Shown piece after piece: positions 1-13,400 of a stretch of DNA of 64,000 nucleotides. Under the pieces are notes generated by a model. The model was not told the origin of the DNA. It worked only from the letters and a program-made list of their open reading frames with translations, and made no database searches. The stretch is taken from positions 10,625,439 through 10,689,438 of the forward strand of contig OZ024789.1 of assembly GCA_964017065.1 (NCBI GenBank), read 5' to 3'. Source of the DNA: Haliclona indistincta (taxonomy: Eukaryota; Porifera; Demospongiae; Haplosclerida; Chalinidae). The translations under genes were made by a program, and so were the position numbers. How positions within the stretch are numbered: position 1 is the first letter of the stretch; each line of letters begins with the position of its first letter.

Positions 1-128
1 TGAATCACTTTCACGTGGCCGCAATTGGTTAACATAAAGTGACTAAGAGTAATTTTTATTATTCAAGTTTGAATATTTACACACCAAATAAGGTGATCAA
101 ATTATACTGTACACAGTCAGTGTAATGA

Positions 129-134
129 TTTATT
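129..134 (-). terminator. Polyadenylation signal AATAAA of the SEC14-like gene
   Basis: AATAAA on the minus strand, about 105 bases past the TAA stop at 240-242. It suits a short 3' UTR ending near 105-120. Inferred from position and motif only. Confidence 0.5.
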
Positions 135-239
135 GAGTGAGTGCCCAGGGCTGTTTGGAACACATAACTGTCACAATATTTATGATGAGCGAAAGCGGAA
201 AATTTCACAAAAAGTGAAGAGATGATACGTGAAGCATAG

Positions 240-403
240 TTAACAGTCTCTGCAGTCAACAAATATGTCTCCATTTTCTTCTGTCTCCTGCGGAGCACAA
301 ATATCGGTGTCAGGGGGCAATACGCGAACTAGATAGTAGAGCTCTTTAGAATGTGTCCAACTATAAGTGTTGTCAAATCTAAGGACATCTAAAATGAGAG
401 AAA

Positions 404-459
<56 letters not shown>

Positions 460-468
460 GGAGGGAGG

Positions 469-513
<45 letters not shown>

Positions 514-856
514 AGGGAGGGAGGGAGGGAGAGAGAGAGAGAGAGAGAGGGGGGGGAAAAAGAAAAACATCAAGGGCTTAATTAAATTACTTTACCTACA
601 TTATCCCTTCCATCCCACTTATAGTAAATACACAAAATAAACTGTTGACAAGAAATCTCTTTCACATGTACACAAGGTAGTGACACACCTACTAGTACTA
701 TCCTACTCTATCTATTTTTCACTCCTTCCCTCCCTCTCTTCCTCACTAACATGATCCTGGTCGACTGCAGTGGTACACTCCTGACTCTGGTGTCTCATGA
801 CAGTTGGTCCTCTGAGTTGATCGCTGCAAAAAACAAATGGAACAGTGACCCACGCG

Positions 857-887
<31 letters not shown>

Positions 888-3800
888 CCTCTCTCTCACC
901 ACCATAATCATGTCCCCAGCATGAAGTTTCCTATTCTTCATTCCCTCTGGTTTACGAAAAATTCCAAATCCGATATCATAACTCATGGTCATGTACTCCC
1001 AACTGCAAAAAAATATCAAAAACATTATCTGAAAAAAATTCCAACCGTCACGAACCTGATAGCTGTTCCGCTCAACTCCACGTCAAGCTCAAGTTGAAAT
1101 GTAGAGCCACGTCCAACTGTGGCTGACTCCATATCGGCCTTCTTGCTCTCAATGATGTTTGACATGAAATACTCCTCTGGAACATCCCCTCCCCATCTCA
1201 ACTGTGACAAAACAATATCAGAACTGAAATTTTTGACATAATTTTTAAAAATGTCTTTATGAACTTATGAACAAATATCCACAAACACAACTATCTACCA
1301 TTCCACAAACACAGTAAACTATCTACAAACACGGCAAATACACAAATATCCACAAACACAGCAACAGCTGCGTATACATGATTTCTGTGCAATGCAGTGC
1401 TTTAGTTATGCAATCAGAAGCCAATCAGTGCTGACCACAATTCAACTGGGCATGTCTACAATGTTCAGTATACACTACAGCACAGGCATACTGAATATGA
1501 ACGAAATAGCTTCCATAGCTTGCTTACACAATCTCTCTAGACCTGCGCTGCTATCCTGTAGTGAAATTCTAACCTATCAGATTCTAGGCAGTCAACTGTG
1601 GATAGTTTTGCCTCCTAGATCGCCATCGATCGCGAGGTAAGCAAATCACGCCATAACTCACGAACAGAGCCTTACAATTGATTTTCAAGCAAATGACGAC
1701 TTTAGCTTGTGTTGCACGTTTCAGCGCTTAGTTTTCAGTGAGCTATGAGAAATTGTTGCGACAGACTGACTGAATGACTGACAACACGACTACTGTATGC
1801 CTCATGGCTCCACCCACCGAGGCATAATGACGAGACACTTCATTTTGGTGAATGACTAAGCTAAGTACTGCTACTCTTCAGCACCCTCACACACAATGCT
1901 TTATAACTGACTTATAAACTTCAACCACACAAGGAAACCCTCACTCTACAATGTTCTGCTTTCACTGGCTTGATTGATCATTATCACAACTGTTGTGATA
2001 GAACTATTCTGGCTTTGCTAATGGTGTGTATAAGACTATTTAGACCAAAGGTAAACACAAGTCTCGAGTTTGATTGGTCCATTGCAGGGTGTCTACATCT
2101 CATAGTGTATACTGTAAGTTCATAGTAAACTTTAATTAACTACGTACTTAATAACCACAAAAATGGTGTCCTAGAAAAATGCCTGAAAATAATACTGCCG
2201 TCTTTCAAAACTTCTCTGGGCTTCCTACTACCATGAGCGCTTCACCTTGTCTTTGTGGTCTAAACAGGTTAGACGAGACGAATTGTCGGTAACTATGAGA
2301 TTTAGAACACCTTGGAAACCTTCGCGCTTTCACGATGCATCAGGATGTCTATAGATCGGTTTCCACAGCGTTCTAATTTCATGGTTACCTCGATTCATCG
2401 TCTAATCTAAATCTGAGCTTGCTTGAAGTATTTTTTTTAATTTTCATGAACTAATGTGTTCAGTCTCTGATCATCCACTGCAGAGATAGAACACATTAGT
2501 ACATGAAGGTGAAGCTTTATACACTTTTCACTTCGGCAATTACAAGACAACAAAAATTCCGTATTACTCTCCAAAAGACAGTGTATAATGTCTTCAACCG
2601 AGCACAAAGTAAAACTTTTAAATGAGGCTCCAGCAAGTCTGAGGAGCAGCTGTAAGTGAAATGTGTCAGCACGAAAACAGGATATATCTAAATGTATATA
2701 ATAATAACTAAAGCTTTAGCACTTGTGGCATTATTGTTTATATAATTCATTGTGGCATTGAAAGGGCATCGTGCTGTACAAACTGTCGCCAGCGGAAGCG
2801 TTGATACAGTGAGAGTGCTAGTGTGACTCCAGAGATTCTGAACAAGCTGTGACTGTTGACGCTTTACGAGTGAAACAGTTCACACATGAGAGGCTTTGTG
2901 TGTGTGACGTAGAGGAACACAGGTTGTAATGTGCTGGTGTTGTGTTCCGACACTAGCAGTGTTGTGTGTATTGGAGCCTCAATGCAAGCTCATCAACTGA
3001 AGCTAAAGAGGAGTGAGAGCTGTACATTGTATGTGTCCTAATACATGTATGTACTGTAGCGTATTGGTACACATACTAAGGTCAAACACAGGAGCTTCTC
3101 TAAGGCGGATTTATACCATCGGGAGAAACAAAATTGTCCATTATAGAGAGGGTGTCCTCTGGTCAGGGGTTTATTATACATTATGTGGGTTATATTTGGG
3201 ATTCAGTAAGTATCCATTATAGAGGGAAGAGGGATGCCTGCTAAGAGGGGTTCCACTGTAGTAACTTTTGAGACACTGTAAATGTACCATTTTCACATAA
3301 AATTTGAGTGGTCTCAAAGTTTAGCTTATTCCCCACACATTTACATTGGAATGCCAACAAAAAGGACGAAGTTGAATATCCGGAAAAAAAAACAACACAA
3401 GAATGTCTATTGATTGTACAATATTTACTGTACATGAGCAGGTGACCACACCCCTAATCTATGTGTATTATAATTTGTACTCACATATGCAGAGCACTTT
3501 GGGTCAGGATCGCATCTTGTACCTCCGTATGCTTGAGGAATCTGATCTGGAGCTATGTACTGGGTGAGCTGTTCTTGCCAGTCACCTGCAGGAAGAAGAC
3601 AAGAGCGAGTTATAAATGATCAGGTAGAGCCAAGCGGAGCACATGAGACAACACAAAGTTCATACAGACAGTATACATGTTGTCTATACTGGTTCGAGTT
3701 AGCTTCATTCCTGGTCCATTCAATAGGGCACCACACACTGACTGTGTATGCTCCAAAAATGACATCTAAGACCATGATCAAATGCATTACGCTACAGTGT

Positions 3801-4370
3801 TTGGCATCTAGCCTTATGCTACGGAACAATTATATTCATAATCAGACCACTTTTGAATAGACTGAAGATGGTCAATCACAGCTACACATACCTTGGATTA
3901 AAACCTGTCTATAGGTGTCACTGCCTGATTATAACAGTCAGCTAGCTAGGGCCCAACAGTACAGCGGAACCTGTCTATACTGGTCACTGCCAGCTTATAA
4001 CAGCCAGCTAGCTAGGGACCAAACAGTACTGTGGACCTGTCTATAGTGATCACTGCCTGCTTATAACAGCCAGCTAGCTAGGGACTAAACAGTACAGTGG
4101 AACCTGTCTATAGTGATCACTGCCTGCTTATAACAGCCAGCTAGCTAGGGACCAAACAGTACTGTGGACCTGTCTATAGTGATCACTGCCTGCTTATAAC
4201 AGCCAGCTACATGTAGCTACGGATCAAACAGTAGTACACTGAAACGCCAGTTGCTTACCTCCTAGCAAAACAATCTTGTCTCTAGTCTTCTCGTCAATGA
4301 AAGGCTTGACAAGATTGTAACCTACTGGAAATATACTGGGTGCTGAGAGAGGAGAGGGGGAAAGAGAGAG

Positions 4371-4456
<86 letters not shown>

Positions 4457-7400
4457 AGGGATGGAGGGAAGGAGGAAAAAGGGAAGGAAGGAAGGAGGAA
4501 AGGAGGGATAGGGGAGGGAGGGAAGGAGGAAAGGAGGGAGAGGAGAGGGAGGGAAGGAGAGAGGGGGAGGGAAGGAGGGAGAGAGAGGGAGGGAGAGGTG
4601 ATGTTTTAGTAATCCATAACAATGATTCTAAAAGCTATATTATTGTACAGAGTACATGCTAACTTACCATTTACTATGAATATTTGCTTGATTCTCTCTG
4701 GATAGTTGTCGGTGAAACCTTGCAGAATTTGACGTGCTAGATTGATGCCTAACAAAAGAAAAAAATATTGTATCATTGTGCTGTGCCAGACACTTTGATG
4801 TACAGTCAATGTCAGTCATCGACATAGAATGTCGGGATTACCAGAATTTAAATTAAAAATAATTGTGAGCAGGTTGTACCAAAATTGTGAGCAGTTTTTA
4901 CCAAAATTGTGAGCAGTTTGTACCAAAATTGTGAGCAGTTTTTACCAAAATTGTGAGCAGTTTGTACCAAAATTGTGAGCAGTTTGTACCAAAATTGTGA
5001 GCAGTTTGTACCAAAATTGTGAGCAGTTTGTACCAAAATTGTGAGCAGTTCGTACCAAAATTAATATTAAACAATCAACTTTCAAAAAAAACTTTCGGCT
5101 TTATAGAGGAAATAAACTTTAAAATTAACACTTCTTAAAATTAATAGACTTTCGTCCAAAATTCTGTTAACAGTAATAGCTCGTCACATGCATGTTATAA
5201 CAATAATTTCTATAATGTACAAAGTGGTTTAACTAATTCTGACAAGATGTTAGACAGTGTGTATGCTACTCACAGCGCCAGTGGAAGTGCTTCTGATAGC
5301 TGAGACAGTCCACATTGACTATCACTGTGCAGTTATCGATAGCTCTGCCTTTCTGTAGGGAATAGAGAATAATATCATTACAAAAAATCTAAAAAAGTTT
5401 GCTTGTGTGGAATAGGAAAACTATGCAGTGAAACCTCTCTAAAGCCTAGTTCACAATGAGTCGCAGAGCTAGCTTAGCGACGCGACCCGGCAATTCGTTC
5501 ACATTAATTATGTCGCAAAGCGAAGCGGCGCGGTAAAGCGCATGTTTTTCCTGCCATGTGACGCGACACGAGGATAGAACCTGGTTCTATTTCTGCGGCG
5601 CGTCGCGGCATAGTCATTGTGAACTAGGCTTAAGGGTGCAGTGTCACGCCCACGCATGTATTTTTGGCTGGTTGCTAGGGGACTGTATCTCAGAAACTAC
5701 TGCTGATATTCCAAGAAACCAAAGACCTATGCTACAAGACTGGCGAAGGCTGTGCACATGGCAAACTATGAGCACTGAAAGTGCCAGACGGAAACGTGAC
5801 GGGCGCGGCTAGATACAATGCTTAGGCTAATAAAACTTTCGTTCACTCAGGCAGTAGAACTTAAGATTGTGCATATGATAGCTTTTGTGAGTGTCTCACG
5901 CTCGCAATTACCACAGCAACTTCATCGCCGTCGGCAGTCGAACCTCCATGCTGGACAAGAACTTTCTCTACCCAGCCGTCAACAAAATATTTGTATCCTT
6001 CCAAGCTTGTACAAACAGTGAATATCATTTGTGGTGTGTAACAATGTTCAACTTGTACATTCCTGAATAAGTTAATGGTTGTTAGGGCCTGCACCCTTAA
6101 GGCGGACACCATTGGGGCCAACAAAAATCGTCCATTATAGAGAGGGTGTCCTCTGGTCAGGGGTTTATTATACATTATGTGGGTTATATTTGGGATTCAG
6201 TAAGTGTCCATTATAGAGGGATGAGGGGTGTCCTCTAAGAGGGGTTCAACTGTAGTTACAGCACAAACAGTACACTTCAGCTCCTCCCAGTATGTGCTAA
6301 CACTTCAACTATAATTTATTCTCACCCTCTACATGTAGGTACCTCTATCAAAGGATGAGCATAGCCACAACAGTTGACTAAAATGTCACATGGTTGGTCT
6401 ACATGTATAGGTCCACAAAAAGGTCCTTATTAGGTCCACAAACAGTTTAAAATTATTCAATTTTCTACTCAATTTTTTGCTTATACAAAATGTACTCAAA
6501 TAATTATTTTTGCTTAAGCATTCAAAATTATGTTGTAGGCTAGTATTGACAAAACTTACTCTTTGTGTGAATTCATTGAATACGATTGAAGCCTGTTCTC
6601 CGATTTGAATCATGTGTTTCAAAACATCCTCTTCTTTGACTGATGAGCGCATGAGACCTACATGTAGAGCATACGGCAGTGGATTAATGTTCAAACTAGC
6701 AAGCATTATTGTGATGTGATTAATATAACCAAACTTGATTACATTCGATCGACTGTAGAAGAGAATTTTAAATTTAGAATGGAAAATTATTATTTAAAAT
6801 TGTGGACGAGCTTCACGATAACATCCCGCGCAATGAATCTTATTTAAAGACTGTCAGTAGCAGTCCAACAGAGGAACACCATATTAATAAGGGGCACATT
6901 TCCTGCTTTGACATGTGACTTGTTTTCTGCTGTTATCTTGTCATTCTTTAAAAATTAGTTAACCATTAGATTTTATCTCTTTTTGTTTTTTCATAATTAT
7001 TATATTTTTCCTACACCTTAGTACTACTGCTTAGTATACCTTACCTTATTGTGTAGTAAAAGAAAATTAAATAAAAATTTTTTATTTACATGTATATTAA
7101 AATTAAAAGCATGTTAAATTTGGCAATTTACATGTAGATTTTATGTACATTTTTGAGTATTCTGCCAACTAAAATGACCTTTCCATTCAGTGCGTCGTAT
7201 ATGTACTCTACAAGCAGACTAAATGCTATGTACTGGCATCACTAAGTGACTTATTATTAATTTTTACACGAGAAGTGCAAAAAGAAGTGAGATCAACAAT
7301 AACAAAATAATAACAATTATTACCATTATTATTTTAAAGCGTGTGGCTTTAATCTCTGGCTAAGTCTACCATTAGACTATGTTACGAAGTCTGTAGCACG

Positions 7401-10400
7401 TTCCTACATTGTAACATACTGCTACCATTCTTAATACGAACCGAATGAATAACATAATGGCACCAGACAATACATGCATGCTAGATGGTCTGTATCTTGT
7501 GTACATTTTTAACAGAGATGAAGTGTGTGTGCGTGTGTCTGTGTGTGTGTGTGCGTGTGTCTGTGTGTGTGTGTGTGTGTGTGCGTGTGTGTGTGTGTGC
7601 ATGTGTGTGTGCATGTGTGTGTGTGTGTGTGTGTACCTCTGAAGTCAAGGTATCCAGTGAAATCATAGTAGACTGGATGACCGTCTCTGTCCTCACCAAG
7701 AAACCCGCCAGTGAAGTACTTCTGAATTACCTAAAACAAAAAAATTAATTGACCAGGGATTATTGGATTTTTCATCTATTCCAGACAATAATTTTTGGTA
7801 CTTTCTCCTACCCTCTCTTCCCTATTCATTCTTTGACTGAGAGATGTAATGGTTCATGGTACATGACATGCAGACAAGAAAACATTACAAATATAGAGGA
7901 TTTTTGGCGGTTTGAGTTTTCGCTAAACTTGGTTTTACTGTTATTATTATAATACCTGAACTACCGTACAGCGGGAAATTTTCGTGGGAGAAAATTTTCG
8001 CGAATGTGTGAGATAGAGAATATCGCGAATAATATTTTCACGAATCAGCGCTATTGCCCTATCTTTGTCAACAGAAAACAAGACATTCGCGGATAATATT
8101 TTAGCGAATAGCCTGTAATTCGCGAAAATTTCCCGCTATACGGTATGCGCTGGGTGTAAAAATAAAATTCCAAAAAATCAGCTTGTTCACCAAATTTTGA
8201 CCTACTATAATTATTCACAAAACATGTATTTACATGTAAGTGATTAAAAACTTGAGTACGAAGCACAATAACACTTATCAGGTTTGGTCAATACTAGTTG
8301 GGCGGGGTCAAACCCCATATAGATGTGAGGGTTTGTTCCCACTCGACTAGGTCAATACAGTTCAGTAGAAGGAATGGTTCACGACATTGCATCCGTATAC
8401 ACCAATACAGCTCAGTAGATATTACGCCATTGAGTATTCACCTAAGCACCCAAGCTGCACCCAGTACAGTGGAACCTCTCTAAGGCGGACACCATTGGGA
8501 CAAACAAAAAAACATCCATTATAGAGAGGGTGTCCTCTGGTCAGAGGTTTGTTATACGGATTGTATTTGGGATTCAGTAAGTGTCCATTATAGAGGGATG
8601 AGGGATGTCTGCTAAGAGGGGTTCCACTGTATCAACACCATTATATACAAGACCGTTTCTACAGTCATGTGTACACCAAGTTAACTTCCAGCCTTGCAAA
8701 ATCATCGCAATGCAATATTTGTCATAGTAACTACAGTGGAACCCCTCTTAGCAGATACCTCACATAATGGGCACTTACTGAATCCCAAATATAACCCACA
8801 TAATGTATAATAAACCTCTGACCAGAGGACACCCTCTCTATAATGGACAATTTTGTTGGTCCCGATGGTGTCCGCCTTAGAGAGGTTCCACTGTAATCTT
8901 ACAATGTATGTTCTTAACAAACAATCTTCTATAAGGCAGATGGGATTTTGAAACTGTTTCAAGCTGGTTGCTGGAGTGAGTTTACCAACCTGACTTGGTA
9001 AGCAAAAGGTTGTTTACCGACGCACGTGCCTGTTGTTGAACGAAACTGAAACACATTTTATTATCCTGTTAAAGCTGTCTATGGTCAATGCGTATTATGA
9101 AGATGTTATGGTGATTCTTACACGTACACACACTCTACCAGATATAGTAATACACAAGGCACTACTTGCTACTATACATGGGTTCTTCGCCTCAGGGTTA
9201 CGGTGTTACATGTTGCCCGCACAAAGGCATCCACGCTGTGATTTAATGATCGCTTCAGTGTTTAGTTGCAGTTCAGTAAGTACAGCTGGTTTCATGTTTC
9301 TTTGTTACATAACACTGTATAGATAGCGTATTTGATCATTGTCTTGGTTTTCATCACCTCTTGCATAATACTACTATAATACACTTGGCTCTATGGATAG
9401 TGAGCATTTAGTAGCTGTACATTACACAGACACTAGTCCTGATTGAGTGAATCTTGCTTTATACTGTACACAACAAACCACTGAGTTACTGCTCTATAAC
9501 AGACACTAGTCCTGATTGAGTGAATTTTGCTTTATACTGTACACAACAAACCACTGAGTTCTGCTCTATAACAGACACTAGTCCTGATTGAGTGAATTTT
9601 GCTTTATACTGTACACAACAAACCACTGAGTTACTGCTCTATAGCAGACACTAGTCCTGATTGAGTGAATCTTGCTTTATACTGTACACAACAAACCACT
9701 GAGTTACTGCTCTATAGCAGACACTAGTCGTGATTGAGTGAATCTTGCTTTATGCTGTACACAACAAACCACTGAGTTACTGCTCTATAGCAGACACTAG
9801 TCCTGATTGAGTGAATCTTGCTTTATACTGTAAACAACAAACCACTGAGTTACTGCTCTATAGCAGACACTAGTCCTGATTGAGTGAATTTTGCTTTATA
9901 CTGTACACAACAAACCACTGAGTTACTGCTCTATAGCAGACACTAGTCCTGATTGAGTGAATTTTGCTTTATACTGTACACAACAAACCACTGAGTTAAT
10001 GCTCTATAGCAGACACTAGTCCTGATTGAGTGAATCTTGCTTTATACTGTACACAACAAACCACTGAGTTACTGCTCTATAGCAGACACTAGTCCTGATT
10101 GAATGAATCTTGGTTTATACTGTACACAACAAACCACTGAGTTACTGCTCTATAGCAGACACTAGTCCTGGTTGAGTGAATCTTGCTTTATACTGTACAC
10201 AACAAACCACCGAGTTACTGCTCTATAGCAGACACTAGTCCTGATTGAGTGAATCTTGCTTTATACTGTACACAACAAACCACCGAGTTACTGCTCTATA
10301 GCAGGCACTAGTCCTGATTGAGTGAATCTTGCTTTATACTGTACACAACAAACCACTGAGTTACTGCTCTATAGCAGACACTAGTCCTGGTTGAGTGAAT

Positions 10401-13400
10401 CTTGCTTTATACTGTACACAACAAACCACTGAGTTACTGCTCTATAGCAGACACTAGTTCTGATTGAGTGAATCTTGCTTTATACTGTACACAACAAACC
10501 ACTGAGTTACTGCTCTATAGCGGACACTAGTCCTGGTTGAGTGAATCTTGCTTTATACTGTACACAACAAACCACTGAGTTACTGCTCTATAGCAGATAC
10601 TAGTCGTGATTGAGTGAATATACCGTACACAACAAACCACCAAGTTACTGACATTCCAAACAGGTTACCCCCTTGATAGTAATGCTATTAGTATAAATAA
10701 ACACACTGTAGATGACATCAATAGTAGCGCACTAATTCCATCAATTTGCAAGCAATTTGTAGTAACGGGGAGATAACTAGACAACTTCTTGGTCATGCTA
10801 TATTCTAACAGCTCAACACACGTACATACTTGTGTAGTGATAAGCTCAATACAGTACATACAGTAGTAGCACTGTATGTGTACAAGCTTAAGAAAATAAA
10901 ATTACTGATTATTCAATCAGAGCTAGACAAAACATTCGTATAGTGCGTGTGTGTGTTTGCGTGTGACAAAGAGTTGCATGATCTTAGCTCAGTCTTTTGT
11001 CATACTGGGTCAGACTGCAAATGTGGTACCCGAAGCTTTTTTACAGAAGAGAATGGATACATGTAGTTTGTGGTCAGAATAACAAGTTGGGTAAACACTT
11101 TGTGCTATGATAACCGAACTGCGAAAAGGCAACATGAGAGGATTCGCTCAATCAGGACTAGTGTCTGCTATAGAGCAGTAACTCAGTGGTTTGTTGTGTA
11201 CAGTATAAAGCAAGATTCACTCAATCAGGACTAGTGTCTGCTATAGAGCAGTAACTCAGTGGTTTGTTGTGTACAGTATAAAGCAAGATTCACTCAATCA
11301 GGACTAGTGTCTGCTATAGAGCAGTAACTCAGTGGTTTGTTGTGTACAGTATAAAGCAAGATTCACTCAATCAGGACTAGTGTCTGCTATAGAGCAGTAA
11401 CTCAGTGGTTTGTTGTGTACAGTATAAAGCAAGATTCACTCAATCAGGATTAGTGTCTGCTATAGAGCAGTAACTCAGTGGTTTGTTGTGTACAGTATAA
11501 AGCAAGATTCACTCAATCAGGACTAGTGTCTGCTATAGAGCAGTAACTCAGTGGTTCAAGAGCAAGCCAAAATGGAAGCGTTCAAAGCCTAGAAAATGAC
11601 TACTCTACTCTCAGAGAGGATTATATGTATACACTGAAGAAGCTGTGCAATACATTACTCACAAGCACATTCAGTAGAAGCTAAAAAAGTACACTACACT
11701 ATTCAACCGATTCTGTAAGCCTCTCTCAAAATGAGCATGTATGGTGGTCGTTCAAAGATGATTGACAAACATCGAGATAACAAACCAGCGTCTATCTATA
11801 TACGTATCAAGTTGTTTACTCTATCGCTGCCGTAACAACACAGCCATATGTGGTACAGCTTAGAACAGCACAAACTAAGAGAACACATTATTTTTACTTT
11901 CGACAAAGCTTTGCAATGCTACAGTGAAAAGTGAATTTTGGTAGAGAAAGCTAGTGTAACTCTTTCACTGTTAGCTCAGAAAAAGAAATTTTCGTGAGCT
12001 GTAAGAAAAATCCCTTTTCGAGAGATGTAAGAAAGTTGACAGAAATACAGTAAAAGTGAATTTCGATAGAGTTTGTGACGGCCCTGTAGTAAAAGGGCAT
12101 TCTCCCAGTGTAGCAGGATAAGAGAACAAGAAAAGAATCAATGTTAGCTACAAGATGTCACACTATACACGTCTATAGAGACTACAGTACACGAGCAGTT
12201 GAACAAATCTATTCGAACAAGCATAGAGAGCATTCTGAACACAAGGGAAGGCAATGTTCACATCTTACAAACCCACAGAGAACCAATACCATTATACACC
12301 ATGCATGCATAAGTTTCCAAAACCACATCATCAATACTTACAGCACATGTACATCTTACGGATACTATAGAGTGTCTACTACACATTACATTGCCTTTGT
12401 ACACTATTGGGTTCAATCTCTGTCTGACGTTCCCATTAGCACAAACAAAGACTGCATGAGCACATTAGGTGGTTTTCGTATTTTCAAGTACATTATAGCG
12501 TAGCTATGTCTTTAAAAAACTATACCACAAGATAGCTGTAACTATTGCAATTTTATCGAATCTTGTAACGTATTGTCCATGACCCTTCGTACAGTCATGC
12601 GTTAACAGTTTTTAACTAGCTATTGATTGGACGTTGACGTACTTGACACATTTTGCAAGATTCACTAAAGTTGGGTGGTGTATAAAATTATCAAAAGGGT
12701 TAAGGGTCAATATTTCAGTACACAACAGTGAATATGCCCCACATAAAGAAAAATGAGTATCATTTCGGCATTATGAATATCATTATCCTTAGCCTTGAAA
12801 CCCTACTTGTGACGTAGAAAAATGCTCAATGCGGGGCATATTCACGGAATGATGGTTACGTACTCCCATGTGACCAACTCTCTTAGTCTGTGATCTTACC
12901 TCTGGTGGGGTCCACTGTAGAAGAGCGTCCACATTATTTTCAGCTCTCCACTCAAGATGCTGTAGAACACAACACATCACCATGACAACAAGAATCGAAT
13001 TAGTAACAATACTAGATACCATGGCTTCTGATATCATGTAACCAATAACTACTAATTATTATTCGACAATAATGCTCAATAAAGTGTCTTCTTGCAATGA
13101 GAAGTGTAGAGTGTCACCTTCATGCACTAGTGTGTTCAGTCTCTGTTGTCTTTATTCACACGATGGAGGATGATCAGAGACTGAACACATTAGTGCATGA
13201 AGGTGACACTCTACACTTTAGCATTGTAGGAAGAATATAAACATGCTGTAGACATTCCTCTGTTAGCATGCACACCACTTGCTAATCAGCAGATAAGCTT
13301 ATGCATAAAGAATTCAACACCTCGTGAATTTGTTGCTTAAAACGGCTAAAGAGATCGATACGACGTGTGTGAGTACGTACCTTTCTAAGCATATTCACAG

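Larger units (their letters stand above)
7731..12899. other. SEC14-like intron 4 (5.2 kb): MITEs and inverted minisatellite
   Basis: The longest intron in the window. It holds a hairpin MITE (7962-8145), two family A MITEs facing each other (8465-8631, 8732-8895) and the 73-bp minisatellite arrays (9414-10651, 11143-11557). No exon or other gene could be supported in 11,560-12,899. Confidence 0.7.

Noticed and set aside
367..585. Open frames across the GA repeats (also 4224-4622)
   Set aside because: Pure low-complexity RE/LS repeats; the true exons lie beside them and are spliced.
5861..6175. 104-codon minus-strand frame between SEC14-like exons 6 and 7
   Set aside because: It includes the end of a family A MITE, has no SEC14-like similarity and would disrupt the well-supported exon 6-7 join.
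7372..7748. Cys/Val- and His/Thr-rich frames at 7.4-7.7 kb
   Set aside because: Translation of a GT microsatellite; only the 7637-7730 minus-strand exon is real.
9414..10651. CRISPR-like array
   Set aside because: The 73-bp units are directly adjacent without unique spacers, in a eukaryotic intron; this is a minisatellite.
12141..12503. 120-codon plus-strand frame in SEC14-like intron 4
   Set aside because: No recognisable motif, no start context or splice support; a chance frame.
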